A DNA stretch of 64,000 nucleotides. It comes from Jeotgalibacillus sp. ET6. GTDB lineage: Bacteria; Bacillota; Bacilli; Bacillales; Jeotgalibacillaceae. Below the pieces are notes generated by a model. It searched no databases, was not told where the DNA came from, and saw only the letters and a list, made by a program, of their open reading frames with translations. Below are positions 36,542 to 47,404 of this stretch, piece after piece. The first letter of the stretch is position 1; each line of letters begins with the position of its first letter. Position numbers and translations under genes: made by a program. The stretch is from NCBI RefSeq assembly GCF_029667115.1, contig NZ_JARUIU010000001.1, positions 744,001 to 808,000 of the forward strand. Direction: 5' to 3'.

Positions 36542-36811
36542 TTATTTTTCCTCTTTGTGCTGGTGTAAATAAAATTTCACAAGCTCCTCAATAATTTCAT
36601 CTCTTTCAAGCTTGCGGATAATGTTTCGTGCATCATGATGTCTTGGAATGTAAGCCGGGTCGCCGGATAAAAGGTACCCTACAATTTGGTTGATGGGATT
36701 ATATCCTTTTTCTTCGAGAGCTTCAAAGACCTGTATCAGCACGCGCTGAACTTCTTTGTCTGCAGAATCATCCCCAAAATTAAATCGCATCGTTTTATCA
36801 AATGAGCTCAT
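36542..36811 (-). CDS. ireB: IreB family regulatory phosphoprotein (YrzL)
   Basis: 89-residue protein, [15 protein letters not shown] start and [20 protein letters not shown] near the end, the DUF965/IreB family. In Enterococcus IreB is phosphorylated by the Ser/Thr kinase IreK and affects cephalosporin resistance; the role in Bacilli is open. ATG 36811 with GAGGTG upstream. It lies 78 bases downstream of alaS and first in the ireB-ruvX-yrzB trio. Confidence 0.93.
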   Translation of the reverse strand: MSSFDKTMRFNFGDDSADKEVQRVLIQVFEALEEKGYNPINQIVGYLLSGDPAYIPRHHDARNIIRKLERDEIIEELVKFYLHQHKEEK

Positions 36812-36889
36812 CTTCAGCACCTCACTCCGGAATATCTAATTATTCCTTTTGTTCAACATGTATTTATTGTACACCAGTTTAGAAGAGAA

Positions 36890-39523
36890 TCAAACGGATT
36901 TTACCCACTTAGGAACGAATTGAAGAGCCTCATCCACTTTCGACGGGTTCTTTCCGCCGGCCTGAGCCATATCAGGACGGCCGCCTCCTCCGCCTTCACA
37001 AATTGCAGCGACTTCTTTAACCAGCTTGCCGGCATGATAGCCCTGATCAATTAAATCTTTTGTTACGCCTGCAATAATTTGAACTTTTTCACCCTGAACT
37101 GCAATCAGTACTAAAATTCCTGAGCCCAATTTATTTTTAACATCATCCGCCATCGTCCGCAAACTATTTACATCCGAAGCCTGTACTTTTTGAGCCAGCA
37201 CTGTTATACCTTCTACAGAAATAACCTGATCCATTATGCTTTTAGCTTCAATATTTGACATTTTAGCATGAAGCGAATCATTTTCTCTTTGCAGCTCCTT
37301 AAGCTCCGTTTGCATGCTTAAAATTCTTGCAGGCAGATCAACAGGGTTAGATTTCACAAGTGCAGCTGATTGCTGAAGCACCTGAATCTGGTCATTCATA
37401 TGACGGTATGCTGCTTCGCCTGTCACCGCTTCAATACGGCGTGTTCCTGCACCTATGCCGCCCTCTGAAACAATACGGAATAGACCGATGGAGGAAGTAT
37501 TGCTGACATGGCAGCCGCCGCAAAGCTCGAGACTGTAATCACCAATTGAGACAACACGGACCTCTGAGCCGTACTTTTCGCCAAACAACGCCATAGCACC
37601 CATGGATTTTGCTTCTTCCAGGGACTTTACAGCGGTTTCCACAGAGAAGCTGCCCCACACTTTGTCATTTACAATTTCTTCAATTCGTTTAAGCTCATCT
37701 GCCTGAACTTGTCCAAAATGAGAAAAATCAAATCGGAGCCGGTCTTCCTGAACGAGCGACCCTGCCTGATTAACATGATCACCCAGCACGTCTTTTAATG
37801 CCTGATGAAGAAGATGAGTTGCTGTGTGATTTTTAGTGATTTCCGTTCTTGACGCTGGATCCACTGCTGCCAGGACCTGATCCCCTTTTGCAAGCGATCC
37901 TTTTTCAATAATAGCCGTGTGAAGATGCTGTCCATTTGGTGCTTTTTTTACGTCTTTTATTCGCAGCAGCACCTGATCATTGGATATCGTTCCTTTGTCT
38001 CCAATCTGGCCTCCGCTTTCTGCATAGAAAGGTGTTTCTGCCAAAATCAGCTGAACTTCCTCCCCTTCATTCGCTGATTCAGTCATCTCCTGGCTGCTGA
38101 TGATAACCTCAACAGTGGATTCGTGAAGCAGACGCTGGTAGCCGACAAATTCGCTGGATACTTTAATATCTCCGAGAACGCCGCCCTGAACCTGCATGGA
38201 GCCGCCTTCCTGGCGAGCTGCACGGGCTCTTGAACGCTGAGCATTCATTTCTTCTTCAAATCCGTCTGAATCTACCCGCAAACCGTTTTCCTCAGCATAT
38301 TCTTCGGTAAGTTCTACTGGGAATCCAAACGTATCATAAAGTCTGAAAACATCTTTGCCGCTGATTTCACCGGATCCATCTTCCTTGGCTTTGTTCATAA
38401 GACCTGAGAGAATGGAGAGGCCCTCGTTTAATGTCTCATGAAATCGCTCTTCCTCCGTTTTAATCACTTTTTGAATAAAATCTTCTTTCTTTTTTACTTC
38501 AGGATAAAAATCAATCATAATATCGCCTACGACCGGCACCAGCTCATACATGAACGGACGGTCGATGCCTATTTGTTTAGCGTATCTGACTGCGCGGCGA
38601 AGAAGTCTTCTTAGCACATACCCTCTGCCCTCATTGGATGGGAGCGCGCCGTCGCCAATAGCGAAGGATACGGTTCTGACATGGTCAGCAATTACCTTAA
38701 ACGAGACATCTTTTTCTTCTGTCTGCTGATAAGTCTGTCCTGAAATTTTTTCGGTTGCTTTGATGATTGGCATAAACAAATCTGTTTCGAAGTTGGTTGG
38801 CACATCCTGTACTACACATGCCATCCGCTCAAGTCCCATTCCCGTATCAATATTTTTTTTCGGGAGCGGCGTATAGGTGTGATCAGGGTTATGGTTAAAT
38901 TGTGAAAAAACAAGATTCCAGATCTCAAGGTAGCGGTCATTTTCTCCACCTGGGTACAACTCTGGATCGTTTAAATCATTTCCAAATGCTTCTCCCCTGT
39001 CAAAGAAAATTTCCGTATTCGGTCCACTTGGTCCTTCTCCAATATCCCAGAAATTCCCTTCGAGGCGGATAATTCTTTCTTCCGGCAATCCTATTTTCTG
39101 TTTCCACAAATCATAGGCTTCATGATCTTCAGGGTGAACAGTGACAGAAAGCTTTTCTGCATCGAACCCGATCCATTTTGATGAAGTAAGAAATTCCCAT
39201 GCCCACTCAATTGCTTCTTCTTTAAAATATTCTCCGATTGAAAAATTCCCGAGCATTTCAAAGAATGTGTGATGCCGCGCTGTTTTCCCTACGTTTTCAA
39301 TATCATTGGTACGAATCGATTTTTGCGCGTTTACAATTCTCGGGTTTTGAGGGATGACCCTCCCATCAAAATATTTTTTCAGTGTTGCAACTCCGCTGTT
39401 AATCCAAAGCAACGATGGATCTTCATGAGGGACTAGAGAAGCGCTTGGCTCTATATCGTGGCCCTTTTCCATAAAAAAATCCAAAAACATTTGTCTGATT
39501 TCTGCACCTGACCATTTTTGCAT
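36890..39523 (-). CDS. alaS: Alanine-tRNA ligase
   Basis: Charges tRNA-Ala, 877 residues, full length. The class II catalytic domain (about 1-240) has [13 protein letters not shown] and [18 protein letters not shown]; a tRNA-recognition domain follows; the editing domain carries [11 protein letters not shown] and [10 protein letters not shown] (zinc ligands); the C-terminal DHHA1 domain has [15 protein letters not shown]. It is preceded by a T-box leader at 39560-39824, so its expression should rise when tRNA-Ala is uncharged. Confidence 0.98.
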   Translation of the reverse strand: MQKWSGAEIRQMFLDFFMEKGHDIEPSASLVPHEDPSLLWINSGVATLKKYFDGRVIPQNPRIVNAQKSIRTNDIENVGKTARHHTFFEMLGNFSIGEYFKEEAIEWAWEFLTSSKWIGFDAEKLSVTVHPEDHEAYDLWKQKIGLPEERIIRLEGNFWDIGEGPSGPNTEIFFDRGEAFGNDLNDPELYPGGENDRYLEIWNLVFSQFNHNPDHTYTPLPKKNIDTGMGLERMACVVQDVPTNFETDLFMPIIKATEKISGQTYQQTEEKDVSFKVIADHVRTVSFAIGDGALPSNEGRGYVLRRLLRRAVRYAKQIGIDRPFMYELVPVVGDIMIDFYPEVKKKEDFIQKVIKTEEERFHETLNEGLSILSGLMNKAKEDGSGEISGKDVFRLYDTFGFPVELTEEYAEENGLRVDSDGFEEEMNAQRSRARAARQEGGSMQVQGGVLGDIKVSSEFVGYQRLLHESTVEVIISSQEMTESANEGEEVQLILAETPFYAESGGQIGDKGTISNDQVLLRIKDVKKAPNGQHLHTAIIEKGSLAKGDQVLAAVDPASRTEITKNHTATHLLHQALKDVLGDHVNQAGSLVQEDRLRFDFSHFGQVQADELKRIEEIVNDKVWGSFSVETAVKSLEEAKSMGAMALFGEKYGSEVRVVSIGDYSLELCGGCHVSNTSSIGLFRIVSEGGIGAGTRRIEAVTGEAAYRHMNDQIQVLQQSAALVKSNPVDLPARILSMQTELKELQRENDSLHAKMSNIEAKSIMDQVISVEGITVLAQKVQASDVNSLRTMADDVKNKLGSGILVLIAVQGEKVQIIAGVTKDLIDQGYHAGKLVKEVAAICEGGGGGRPDMAQAGGKNPSKVDEALQFVPKWVKSV

Positions 39524-39559
39524 CTAAATTCCTCCTTTTAACTATGTATATATTTTCAG

Positions 39560-39824
39560 AAAACACAAAAAGGCCCTCATCCCCTGCAGGGACGAGAGCA
39601 AACTCGCGGTACCACCCTGGTTATAAACCGTACTGCTAAATCCAGCACCATTTATCACTTTGAGCGCCTTAACGCGGCGAACGGCAGAGTTTATCTGCAC
39701 TCCGGATTAGCTTTCCATTACAATGCGTGCAAATTCCCTTTCAGCCAGGGGGAATTTTCTCTGAAATTTCCATCCAACAAGTTGTAATGTACTGGTTCCA
39801 TCTTCGAGTTGCTCTTATTTTCCT
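39560..39824 (-). promoter_or_regulatory. T-box leader of alaS
   Basis: The minus-strand transcript contains the T-box sequence AGGGTGGTACCGCG (39605-39618) and a terminator hairpin at 39573-39599 (GCTCTCGTCCC/GGGGATGAGGGC) followed by TTTTT. Stem I shows the AGTA motif and, opposite it, GAAAGCTA, so the specifier is probably GCU (Ala, 39709-39711). Uncharged tRNA-Ala should stabilise the antiterminator and allow alaS transcription. Confidence 0.95.
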
Positions 39825-39830
39825 ACAGAA

Positions 39831-39860
39831 AGTATAGATAAGGAAGCCGTCATTTGTCAA
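39831..39860 (-). promoter_or_regulatory. alaS promoter
   Basis: TTGACA (39855-39860), 18 bases, TATACT (39831-39836) on the minus strand, just upstream of the T-box. The -35 lies inside the last codons of yrrI. Confidence 0.8.
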
Positions 39861-40923
39861 TCGGTACTTCTTTTTCTCTTTGCTTAAACGAGTGAATGAT
39901 CATTCCAATAATCATATACACTGGCACAACAGCGATTAAGCCTGCCATGCCGCCGAGTTCTCCGCCTATTAATAACAGCAGCATGATCATGACTGGATGA
40001 ATATGAATGGTTTTCCCCATAATCCAGGGAGCAAGAAGATGACTTTCTACCATTTGAATGCCAAATGCAGCAGCAATTACCCAGATAACCATACTTCCCG
40101 ATATGGTGCTGGCTACAAGCAAAGCGGGAAGTGCGCCGATGATTGGCCCTAAGTAAGGGATTACATTAAATATCCCGAGCAGCAGTCCTAAAGGAAGAGC
40201 ATACGGAAGCTTAATTGCATACAAGACTGCAAAAGAAAACACTGCCACAGCTGCGCTAAGCCACAGCTGTCCCCTTATATAAGAACCCAGCTTTTGATCA
40301 AGATCCGCTGCCAATGATACTACCTGCTTTTTTCTATCTTGAGGTATATGGTTCATAATATAATCTCTGATCACTATACGGTCTTTTACTAAATAAAATG
40401 TCATAAATGGCACAAGAGAAAGCGCTATTATCCACTTTAATGAGTGATTTATGCCTGCCAGCAGTTCTTCTGCACGCTGTTCGATCGCCATCTGGATAGA
40501 ATGTATAAAATCCTGTATTCTTATGCTGACAGGCTGAGGCATGGATGAAAGCCAATCTGCTATCGCATGATTCCAGTCAGATACCTTGTCAAGCAGATCC
40601 GGAAGATGAGTGAGAAAGTGATTCCATTCTCTTGCAAATGCTGGTATCCACCATTGAAATAAAGCTCCTGCAACAGCAGTCAGCACAACAAATACGATCG
40701 ATACAGCAAGTCTGTTTGAGCATTTTGCACGCATTAAAAAATGAACTAGAGGAAGCAGAAGATAAGCAAACAGTATACTTAATAAGAGCGGAACGACCGC
40801 AAGCCAGATTCCTGCAAAAACCGGTTGTATGTATTTCCATAAGTATGAAAAAATCCACCCGCACAGCAGCAGGAACAGGATCAGGATAAGGCGCGGCAGC
40901 CACTTTTTTATAAGTGAATCCAT
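39850..40923 (-). CDS. yrrI: AI-2E family transporter YrrI
   Basis: Membrane protein of the AI-2E/PerM family, 357 residues, about eight helices. Helices 1-2 (about 10-55), helix 3 (70-95), a soluble helical part (100-160), then the conserved core with LGIFNVIPYLGPIIGALPAL and SHLLAPWIMGKTIHIHPVMI, typical of the family. The substrate is not known from sequence. It overlaps the small zinc-ribbon gene upstream by 16 bases. In B. subtilis gln transport genes lie upstream of yrrI; here they are absent. Confidence 0.9.
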   Translation of the reverse strand: MDSLIKKWLPRLILILFLLLCGWIFSYLWKYIQPVFAGIWLAVVPLLLSILFAYLLLPLVHFLMRAKCSNRLAVSIVFVVLTAVAGALFQWWIPAFAREWNHFLTHLPDLLDKVSDWNHAIADWLSSMPQPVSIRIQDFIHSIQMAIEQRAEELLAGINHSLKWIIALSLVPFMTFYLVKDRIVIRDYIMNHIPQDRKKQVVSLAADLDQKLGSYIRGQLWLSAAVAVFSFAVLYAIKLPYALPLGLLLGIFNVIPYLGPIIGALPALLVASTISGSMVIWVIAAAFGIQMVESHLLAPWIMGKTIHIHPVMIMLLLLIGGELGGMAGLIAVVPVYMIIGMIIHSFKQREKEVPIDK

Positions 40924-41111
40924 TTTTGTTCGCTCATTAGTTCCGCTTCATTAAATAGGTCATTTAAACTTTCAATCGACCCATCTTCTGATATTTCATA
41001 TAATACAAGCTTGCCTCTATAAACTAAAAATTCAATACAGCATTGTCTGCAATAATAATGCTTTGTTCCAATTTTTCCAATGTCACGATGGTTACAGCAA
41101 GGACAATTCAT
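40908..41111 (-). CDS. Small zinc-ribbon protein
   Basis: 67 residues. Two cysteine pairs, CPCC at residues 3-6 and CRQC at 21-24, fit a zinc ribbon; the rest is acidic and helical (SIESLNDLFNEAEL). The ribosome binding site TTGGAGG is well placed before ATG 41111, and the end overlaps yrrI by 16 bases, so translation is probably coupled. I recognise it as a conserved Bacillus-type small protein but cannot give a function; a nucleic-acid binding or regulatory role is only suggested by the ribbon. Confidence 0.75.
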   Translation of the reverse strand: MNCPCCNHRDIGKIGTKHYYCRQCCIEFLVYRGKLVLYEISEDGSIESLNDLFNEAELMSEQKWIHL

Positions 41112-41264
41112 GAGAAGCCTCCAATTTTAGGATCTTTTCTCCCCATCGTTGCCCTTATATGTTTTTTTTATTCATTTTCCCTATGCTGAGTTGTCTTAAT
41201 TAAGCTGAGTTCTGTACTGTTTTCAATATTTGGTAAATTAATCTGCATTTTCCCCCAAGCAATC

Positions 41265-43640
41265 TTAAGCCTCCATAAAATCGTACGGGGAGAGTCCTTG
41301 CATTCCGACCATAGGATCCGCTTCTTCAATCCCTTGCCCCGGAGGTTTTTCAGCAGGAGCATCTTGTGTTCCATCGGCCAGTTTGGAGCGAAGTGTGGTA
41401 AGTCGGACAGCGTCATCTTTTCTCTCTACTCCAAAACGAAATGCTTCTTCTTCGCCGCACATAATTAAAAATCTCTTGCTTCTCGTAATGGCAGTGTAAA
41501 GCAAATTCCTTCGAAGCATACGATAATAGCTTTTTACCACAGGCAGAATCACAATAGGAAACTCGCTGCCCTGTGATTTATGTATAGAGCAGCAAAAAGC
41601 ATGGGTGATCTGGTTTAAATCCTGGCGGGTGTACGTGACCTCCACCCCATCAAAAGAAACCAGCACCATATCCTGCTTTTCAGTATTTTCCTTCGCATAA
41701 AAAATAGAAATAACTTCACCCATGTCTCCATTAAAGACATGGCTTTCAGGCTGATTTACAAGCTGAAGAACTTTGTCGCCGATTCGATATGCAATATCTC
41801 CCCACTGCAGTTCTTTTCTTGTTTTGTCAGGGTTGGGGTTCATTAATTCCTGGAGCACTTTATTCAGCCTGTCTATTCCGGCAGGTCCTCTGTACATCGG
41901 TGCAAGCACCTGAATGTCTTTAGCTGTGTACCCCTTTTTAATGGCATTTTTCACCACTTTTCCCACAACCTCATCCATTTGAGAAGCGTGGCAGGCAATG
42001 AATGAGCGATCAGCATGCTGCTTTCTTAAATCCTGCGGCAGTTTTCCTTCTTTCATTTGATGAGCCAATTCTATTATGGAAGACCCTTCTTCCTGCCTGT
42101 ATATATCAGTCAATTGCACAGTAGGAACAAGCTTTGAATGAATAAGGTCCTGAAGAACCTGGCCGGGGCCAACAGACGGCAGCTGATCCTGGTCCCCTAC
42201 AATAATAACCTGCATGGTATCCGGAACAGCCTGTAAAAGCTGATTTGCTAGCCAAGTATCCACCATCGACATCTCATCCACAATAAGAAGCTTTCCCTGC
42301 ACCAGACGTTCTTCGTCATCCTCCATATCTTCCTGTCCTGTAAAGCCTAAAAGCCGGTGAATGGTCATTGCCTTGAGTCCGGTTGATTCAGACATTCTTT
42401 TAGCTGCGCGGCCGGTAGGAGCAGCTAAAACGATCGGAAACGGTTCTTCGCTCCCATACGCATCCACATCCAAAGACACGCCATGCAGTTCTGAATACAG
42501 TTCAACAATTCCCTTAATAACGGTCGTTTTCCCCGTCCCCGGCCCCCCTGTTAAAATCATGAGGGAGGAAGTCAGAGCGGTTTGAATGGCTTCTTTTTGA
42601 GAAGCAGCATACGAAACCCCGAGCCGTTCTTCCAGACTGCCAAGCGCCAGTAGAAACTCAGACTCCGGAAATTGATCTTCATATTCCTTATGAGAAAGAA
42701 GCCGGTTTATATTGGTAACAAGTCCTTTTTCAGAAAAATAAAGAGAAGGTAGATAAATCCGTTTCTCTTCCCCAATAACCTTTCCTTCTTCATGCAATTC
42801 AATCAGCTGATTTGAAATATCCGTGTATTCTATTTGTTCAGGCTGATGCTTCTGCAGGAGCTCCTTTACTCTGATCAGCAGATCTTTTGATTGAGCATAA
42901 ACATGGCCTTCCTGCATTGAAAGCTGCTGAAGACAAAAGAGACAGGCTGCTTTTATTCGATCCGGATGGCTTCCGGATAAACCTAAATGTCTGCCCAGTT
43001 CATCCGCCTTGCCAAACCCTACGCCCTCAATATGGTAAACAAGCTCATAGGGGTTCTTTTGCAGAATTTCCAAAGTAGCTTCCTGGTAATGCTGATAAAT
43101 CTTCATAGACAGCTGAGGGCCAAACCCCCAGTCATTTAAGTGAACCATGATCCGCTCTAAACCCTGGTGCTCGATTAAGACATCGTAAATATGCTTTGCC
43201 TTTTCCTGAGAAAGCTTTGGGACTTCCTGAAGCACCGATTCATCATTCATAATTCTTGAAATGGCTTTTTCGCCCAGTGTATCCACAATCTTTTCAGCTG
43301 TTCTTTTTCCAACGCCTGAGAAAAGATCGCTTGATAAATAATGGACTATCCCCTGTTTAGTCTGAGGCAGATCCTTTTTAAACCGATCCGCAAGAAACTG
43401 CAGGCCAAACCGGGGATGTTCTTTAAACTTACCGTGAAAAATATAGGTGTCCTCTTCCTGCATTTTAGGAAAATGACCTGTAACAACCGCTTCTTTTTCC
43501 TGATTTGACGTGTTGGTTTCTTCGACTCGAACGCGTACGACAGAATACATATTGTCTTCATTATGAAATATGGTCACGATATGCCTGCCTTTGATATACG
43601 GCTCTTCTTCATTAAATAAATCCATGGACTCATTGCTCAT
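41265..43640 (-). CDS. recD2: ATP-dependent DNA helicase RecD2
   Basis: 5'-3' superfamily 1B helicase of the RecD-like type that acts without RecBC, 791 residues. An N-terminal extension (about 1-330) carries an OB-like region and helix-hairpin-helix elements (LFSGVGKRTAEKIVDTLGEKA, YELVYHIEGVGFGKADELG). Then come Walker A TGGPGTGKTTVIKG, Walker B LLIVDEMSMVD, GDQDQLPSVGPG and the C-terminal TRSKRFLIMCG. In B. subtilis it is linked to fork progression and mismatch repair. It follows yrrB by 18 bases. Confidence 0.96.
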   Translation of the reverse strand: MSNESMDLFNEEEPYIKGRHIVTIFHNEDNMYSVVRVRVEETNTSNQEKEAVVTGHFPKMQEEDTYIFHGKFKEHPRFGLQFLADRFKKDLPQTKQGIVHYLSSDLFSGVGKRTAEKIVDTLGEKAISRIMNDESVLQEVPKLSQEKAKHIYDVLIEHQGLERIMVHLNDWGFGPQLSMKIYQHYQEATLEILQKNPYELVYHIEGVGFGKADELGRHLGLSGSHPDRIKAACLFCLQQLSMQEGHVYAQSKDLLIRVKELLQKHQPEQIEYTDISNQLIELHEEGKVIGEEKRIYLPSLYFSEKGLVTNINRLLSHKEYEDQFPESEFLLALGSLEERLGVSYAASQKEAIQTALTSSLMILTGGPGTGKTTVIKGIVELYSELHGVSLDVDAYGSEEPFPIVLAAPTGRAAKRMSESTGLKAMTIHRLLGFTGQEDMEDDEERLVQGKLLIVDEMSMVDTWLANQLLQAVPDTMQVIIVGDQDQLPSVGPGQVLQDLIHSKLVPTVQLTDIYRQEEGSSIIELAHQMKEGKLPQDLRKQHADRSFIACHASQMDEVVGKVVKNAIKKGYTAKDIQVLAPMYRGPAGIDRLNKVLQELMNPNPDKTRKELQWGDIAYRIGDKVLQLVNQPESHVFNGDMGEVISIFYAKENTEKQDMVLVSFDGVEVTYTRQDLNQITHAFCCSIHKSQGSEFPIVILPVVKSYYRMLRRNLLYTAITRSKRFLIMCGEEEAFRFGVERKDDAVRLTTLRSKLADGTQDAPAEKPPGQGIEEADPMVGMQGLSPYDFMEA

Positions 43641-43658
43641 CAGGTGTTCCCCCTGCTC

Positions 43659-44327
43659 TTACCCTTTTGACTCCAAAGCCTGTCTCATAATTTCCCGGCC
43701 ATTTAAAGCTAAATAATGATCCGGCTGAACAGCTATCGCCTGCTCAAAACAGTTTAAGGCTTCTATTGCATCTTCCTTGAAGCCCGCATACGCTACTCCC
43801 AGATTGTATAAAGCATCTGCATGCTGCGGATTAAGCTTTACTGCATGCTGTAGCTGCTTCATTGCTTCATCTCCAAGTTCAAGCTGGGCGAGTGCGAGTC
43901 CAAACTGGAAATGCGCCTCAGCATCCTCCGATGAAAGCTCTGCAGCACGCTGTAAATAAGGGAGCGAAAGCTTAACTTTTTCCTCGTTTTTAAGAGACAT
44001 TCCGAGCATAAAATAAACGTCGGAATCCTCTACTCCTTTTTCAAGTGTTTTCTCATAGAGACGGGCACTCTCTGAAAACCGTTCTTCGTTATAATACAAA
44101 TTTGCCAGAGAATAATACGCCAGACCTGCATCTTCGTTTAAAATAATCGCTTTTTGAAAAAAGCGTTCTGCTTTTTCCGTTTCATTCATTTGCGCCAGTA
44201 CATTGCCGAAATTTATATAAGCTGTTTCATCTTCAGGTTTCTCTTCAATCGCCTGATTTAAAAGTTCTATGGCTTCCTGATATTCGCCTTCTTGCAATTT
44301 TTTTATGGCTAGTTCATTTAAATTCAT
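43659..44327 (-). CDS. yrrB: Tetratricopeptide-repeat protein YrrB
   Basis: 222 residues made up of about six TPR units (for example EGEYQEAIELLNQAIEEKP, AYINFGNVLAQMNETEKAE, AHFQFGLALAQLELGDEA). YrrB of B. subtilis has the same build and place between trmU and recD2 and is thought to be a scaffold. ATG 44327 has GGGAG about 10 bases upstream; an in-frame TTG at 44360 has no site. No enzyme domain is visible. Confidence 0.93.
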   Translation of the reverse strand: MNLNELAIKKLQEGEYQEAIELLNQAIEEKPEDETAYINFGNVLAQMNETEKAERFFQKAIILNEDAGLAYYSLANLYYNEERFSESARLYEKTLEKGVEDSDVYFMLGMSLKNEEKVKLSLPYLQRAAELSSEDAEAHFQFGLALAQLELGDEAMKQLQHAVKLNPQHADALYNLGVAYAGFKEDAIEALNCFEQAIAVQPDHYLALNGREIMRQALESKG

Positions 44328-44540
44328 GTAAGATTCATCTCCCTGCTGTGGTTGATTCAATTTCCAGCTTTAATCGTACAAAACTCTTTGCTAAAGCCTG
44401 TTTTTAGCAACAGGATACTGCAAAAAGTATAACATAGGTACTCATATGAACCGAAACGAAAAAAGAATGCTTCAGGAAAATCTTTACTCTCCTTCTCCGT
44501 ATCAGAGCGAGAGTGAAAAAGTTCCCGAGCATTCCTGTCC

Positions 44541-45695
<1,155 letters not shown>

Positions 45696-46838
45696 TTATT
45701 TTTTAAAACGATTTACGATTAAAGCGACCTGATCGGCTATTATGTCAGCATCTTCTTCAGTACTTCCAAGTCCAAAGCTGAAGCGGACAGAATTTTTTAA
45801 GCGCTCATCATTTTTGCCGTACATGGCAGAAAGCACATGAGAGGGCTCAAGAGATCCGGCAGTACATGCAGAACCACTGGATACTGCAATACCGGCCAGG
45901 TCAAGATTTACAAGCATTGCTTCTACATCGGTTTCTGCGATGCTTAAGTTTATCACATGGGGAAGCGAGCGCTCAAGAGATCCGTTCACTTCATAAGCAA
46001 CTTCTTTTTCTCTGAGCTTTTGCAGCAAATGATTTTTTACTGACTTTAATTGAGCTGTTTTCTCTACTCTTTCTTTACTTGCAATTTCGACCGCTTTGGC
46101 AAAAGAAGCAAGAGCTGGTATATTTTCAGTGCCTGCTCTTCTTTTCCGTTCCTGCTCCCCTCCAAGAAGTCCTGGAGAAAGAGATGTACCGTTTTTCACA
46201 TAAAGAAAACCGACCCCTTTAGGTCCGTTAATTTTGTGAGCCGAAACGGAGAGCATGTCAACGTTTAGATCTCGAACATTTAAATCCTCAAGTCCATAGG
46301 CTTGTACAGCATCCGTATGAAAAGATGCCTGATGGTCCTTCAGCAGCTCCCCTATTTCCCGGATGGGCTGAATGGCGCCTACCTCGTTATTACCAAACAT
46401 AACTGTCACAAGGATCGTATCTTCTCGCAAAGCTTTTTTTAATTCACTGATCGAAATCTGACCTTCTTCATCCACATCAAGAAATGTGACTTGAAATCCC
46501 TGATTAACAAGTGCTTCACATGGATGAAGGACAGCATGATGCTCAATTTTCGTTGTAATGATATGACGGCCCTTGTCCTTAAGGGCATTTGCTGTTCCAA
46601 CGATTGCAAGATTATTTGCTTCTGTACCTCCGCTGGTAAAGATAATTTCATTAAAATGCGCCCCAATACTGGATGCTAATTGACTTCGTGCTTCATCCAG
46701 AAGGTGTCGGGACCTGCGGCCGACAGAATGAATGCTTGAGGCGTTTCCGTAATGCTCAGATAACGTTTCTGTCATCACTTTTACAGCCTCAGGATGCATT
46801 GGTGTTGTCGCTGCATGGTCTGCATAAATTTGAATCAC
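45696..46838 (-). CDS. iscS: Cysteine desulfurase (IscS/NifS family, YrvO)
   Basis: PLP enzyme that takes sulfur from cysteine, 380 residues. The PLP lysine is in LSVSAHKINGPKG, a PLP-contacting segment is GGTEANNLAI, and the catalytic cysteine loop is SSGSACTAGSLEPS. Start GTG 46838 with GGGAGG 8 bases upstream. It sits between cymR and mnmA, so it probably serves tRNA thiolation specifically, as YrvO does in B. subtilis. Confidence 0.95.
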   Translation of the reverse strand: MIQIYADHAATTPMHPEAVKVMTETLSEHYGNASSIHSVGRRSRHLLDEARSQLASSIGAHFNEIIFTSGGTEANNLAIVGTANALKDKGRHIITTKIEHHAVLHPCEALVNQGFQVTFLDVDEEGQISISELKKALREDTILVTVMFGNNEVGAIQPIREIGELLKDHQASFHTDAVQAYGLEDLNVRDLNVDMLSVSAHKINGPKGVGFLYVKNGTSLSPGLLGGEQERKRRAGTENIPALASFAKAVEIASKERVEKTAQLKSVKNHLLQKLREKEVAYEVNGSLERSLPHVINLSIAETDVEAMLVNLDLAGIAVSSGSACTAGSLEPSHVLSAMYGKNDERLKNSVRFSFGLGSTEEDADIIADQVALIVNRFKK

Positions 46839-46855
46839 GTGATTTCCCTCCCGTT

Positions 46856-47275
46856 TTAAATGTAGAACATGTAAGCATCCGATTGGCCTTCATCCGTGTA
46901 GTTTGCCAGATCTTCTATTGTCGTGTGATCAAGAACATCTTTTACGGCATCCCGGATTCTCATCCATAATTCCCGCTGAGGAGGCGCTTCGTTTTCAATT
47001 CCTTCTACCGGGGAAATCGGCCCTTCAAGCACCCGTATAATGTCTCCTGCCGTTATTTCATTCGGTTCTTTTGCTACGATATATCCGCCATAAGCCCCGC
47101 GAATGCTTTTCACATAACCTGCATTCCGCAAAGGCGCGATTAGTTGTTCAAGATAATGCTCTGATAAGTCATGCGTTTTAGCGATTGCTTTTAAAGAGGT
47201 AGGACCCTCTCCATAGCGTTTTGCAAGCTCGATCATAATGGTCAGGCCATAACGGCCTTTTGTTGATATTTTCAT
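46856..47275 (-). CDS. cymR: Rrf2-family cysteine metabolism repressor CymR
   Basis: Winged-helix Rrf2 regulator, 139 residues. It starts MKISTKGRYGLTIMIELAK, and the recognition region is LSEHYLEQLIAPLRNAGYVKSIRGAYGGY. There is no cysteine cluster for an iron-sulfur centre, which fits CymR and not IscR. In B. subtilis CymR with CysK represses cysteine uptake and synthesis genes. ATG 47275 has GAGGTGGA upstream; the longer open frame has no site. It is 17 bases before iscS, forming cymR-iscS-mnmA. Confidence 0.93.
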   Translation of the reverse strand: MKISTKGRYGLTIMIELAKRYGEGPTSLKAIAKTHDLSEHYLEQLIAPLRNAGYVKSIRGAYGGYIVAKEPNEITAGDIIRVLEGPISPVEGIENEAPPQRELWMRIRDAVKDVLDHTTIEDLANYTDEGQSDAYMFYI

Positions 47276-47315
47276 TACAAAATCCACCTCTGCCCCTCGA
47301 TGTTTAACTTTTGAT

Positions 47316-47321
47316 ATTATA
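47316..47321 (-). promoter_or_regulatory. Extended -10 element of the cymR promoter
   Basis: On the minus strand TGCTATAAT, a perfect TATAAT with an upstream TG. No good -35 is seen at 17 bases, which fits an extended -10 promoter. It reads toward cymR-iscS-mnmA. Confidence 0.65.
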
Positions 47322-47338
47322 GCATAGAACTGCAATCG

Positions 47339-47368
47339 TTGGCATTTCAACTGTTTTACTACTATGAT
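47339..47368 (+). promoter_or_regulatory. rarA promoter
   Basis: TTGGCA (47339-47344), 18 bases, TATGAT (47363-47368), facing away from the cymR promoter. The rarA start is 36 bases downstream. Confidence 0.6.
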
Positions 47369-47404
47369 TAGCAATAAGAGAGACTAATAGTATGGAGTGA
47401 TCAT

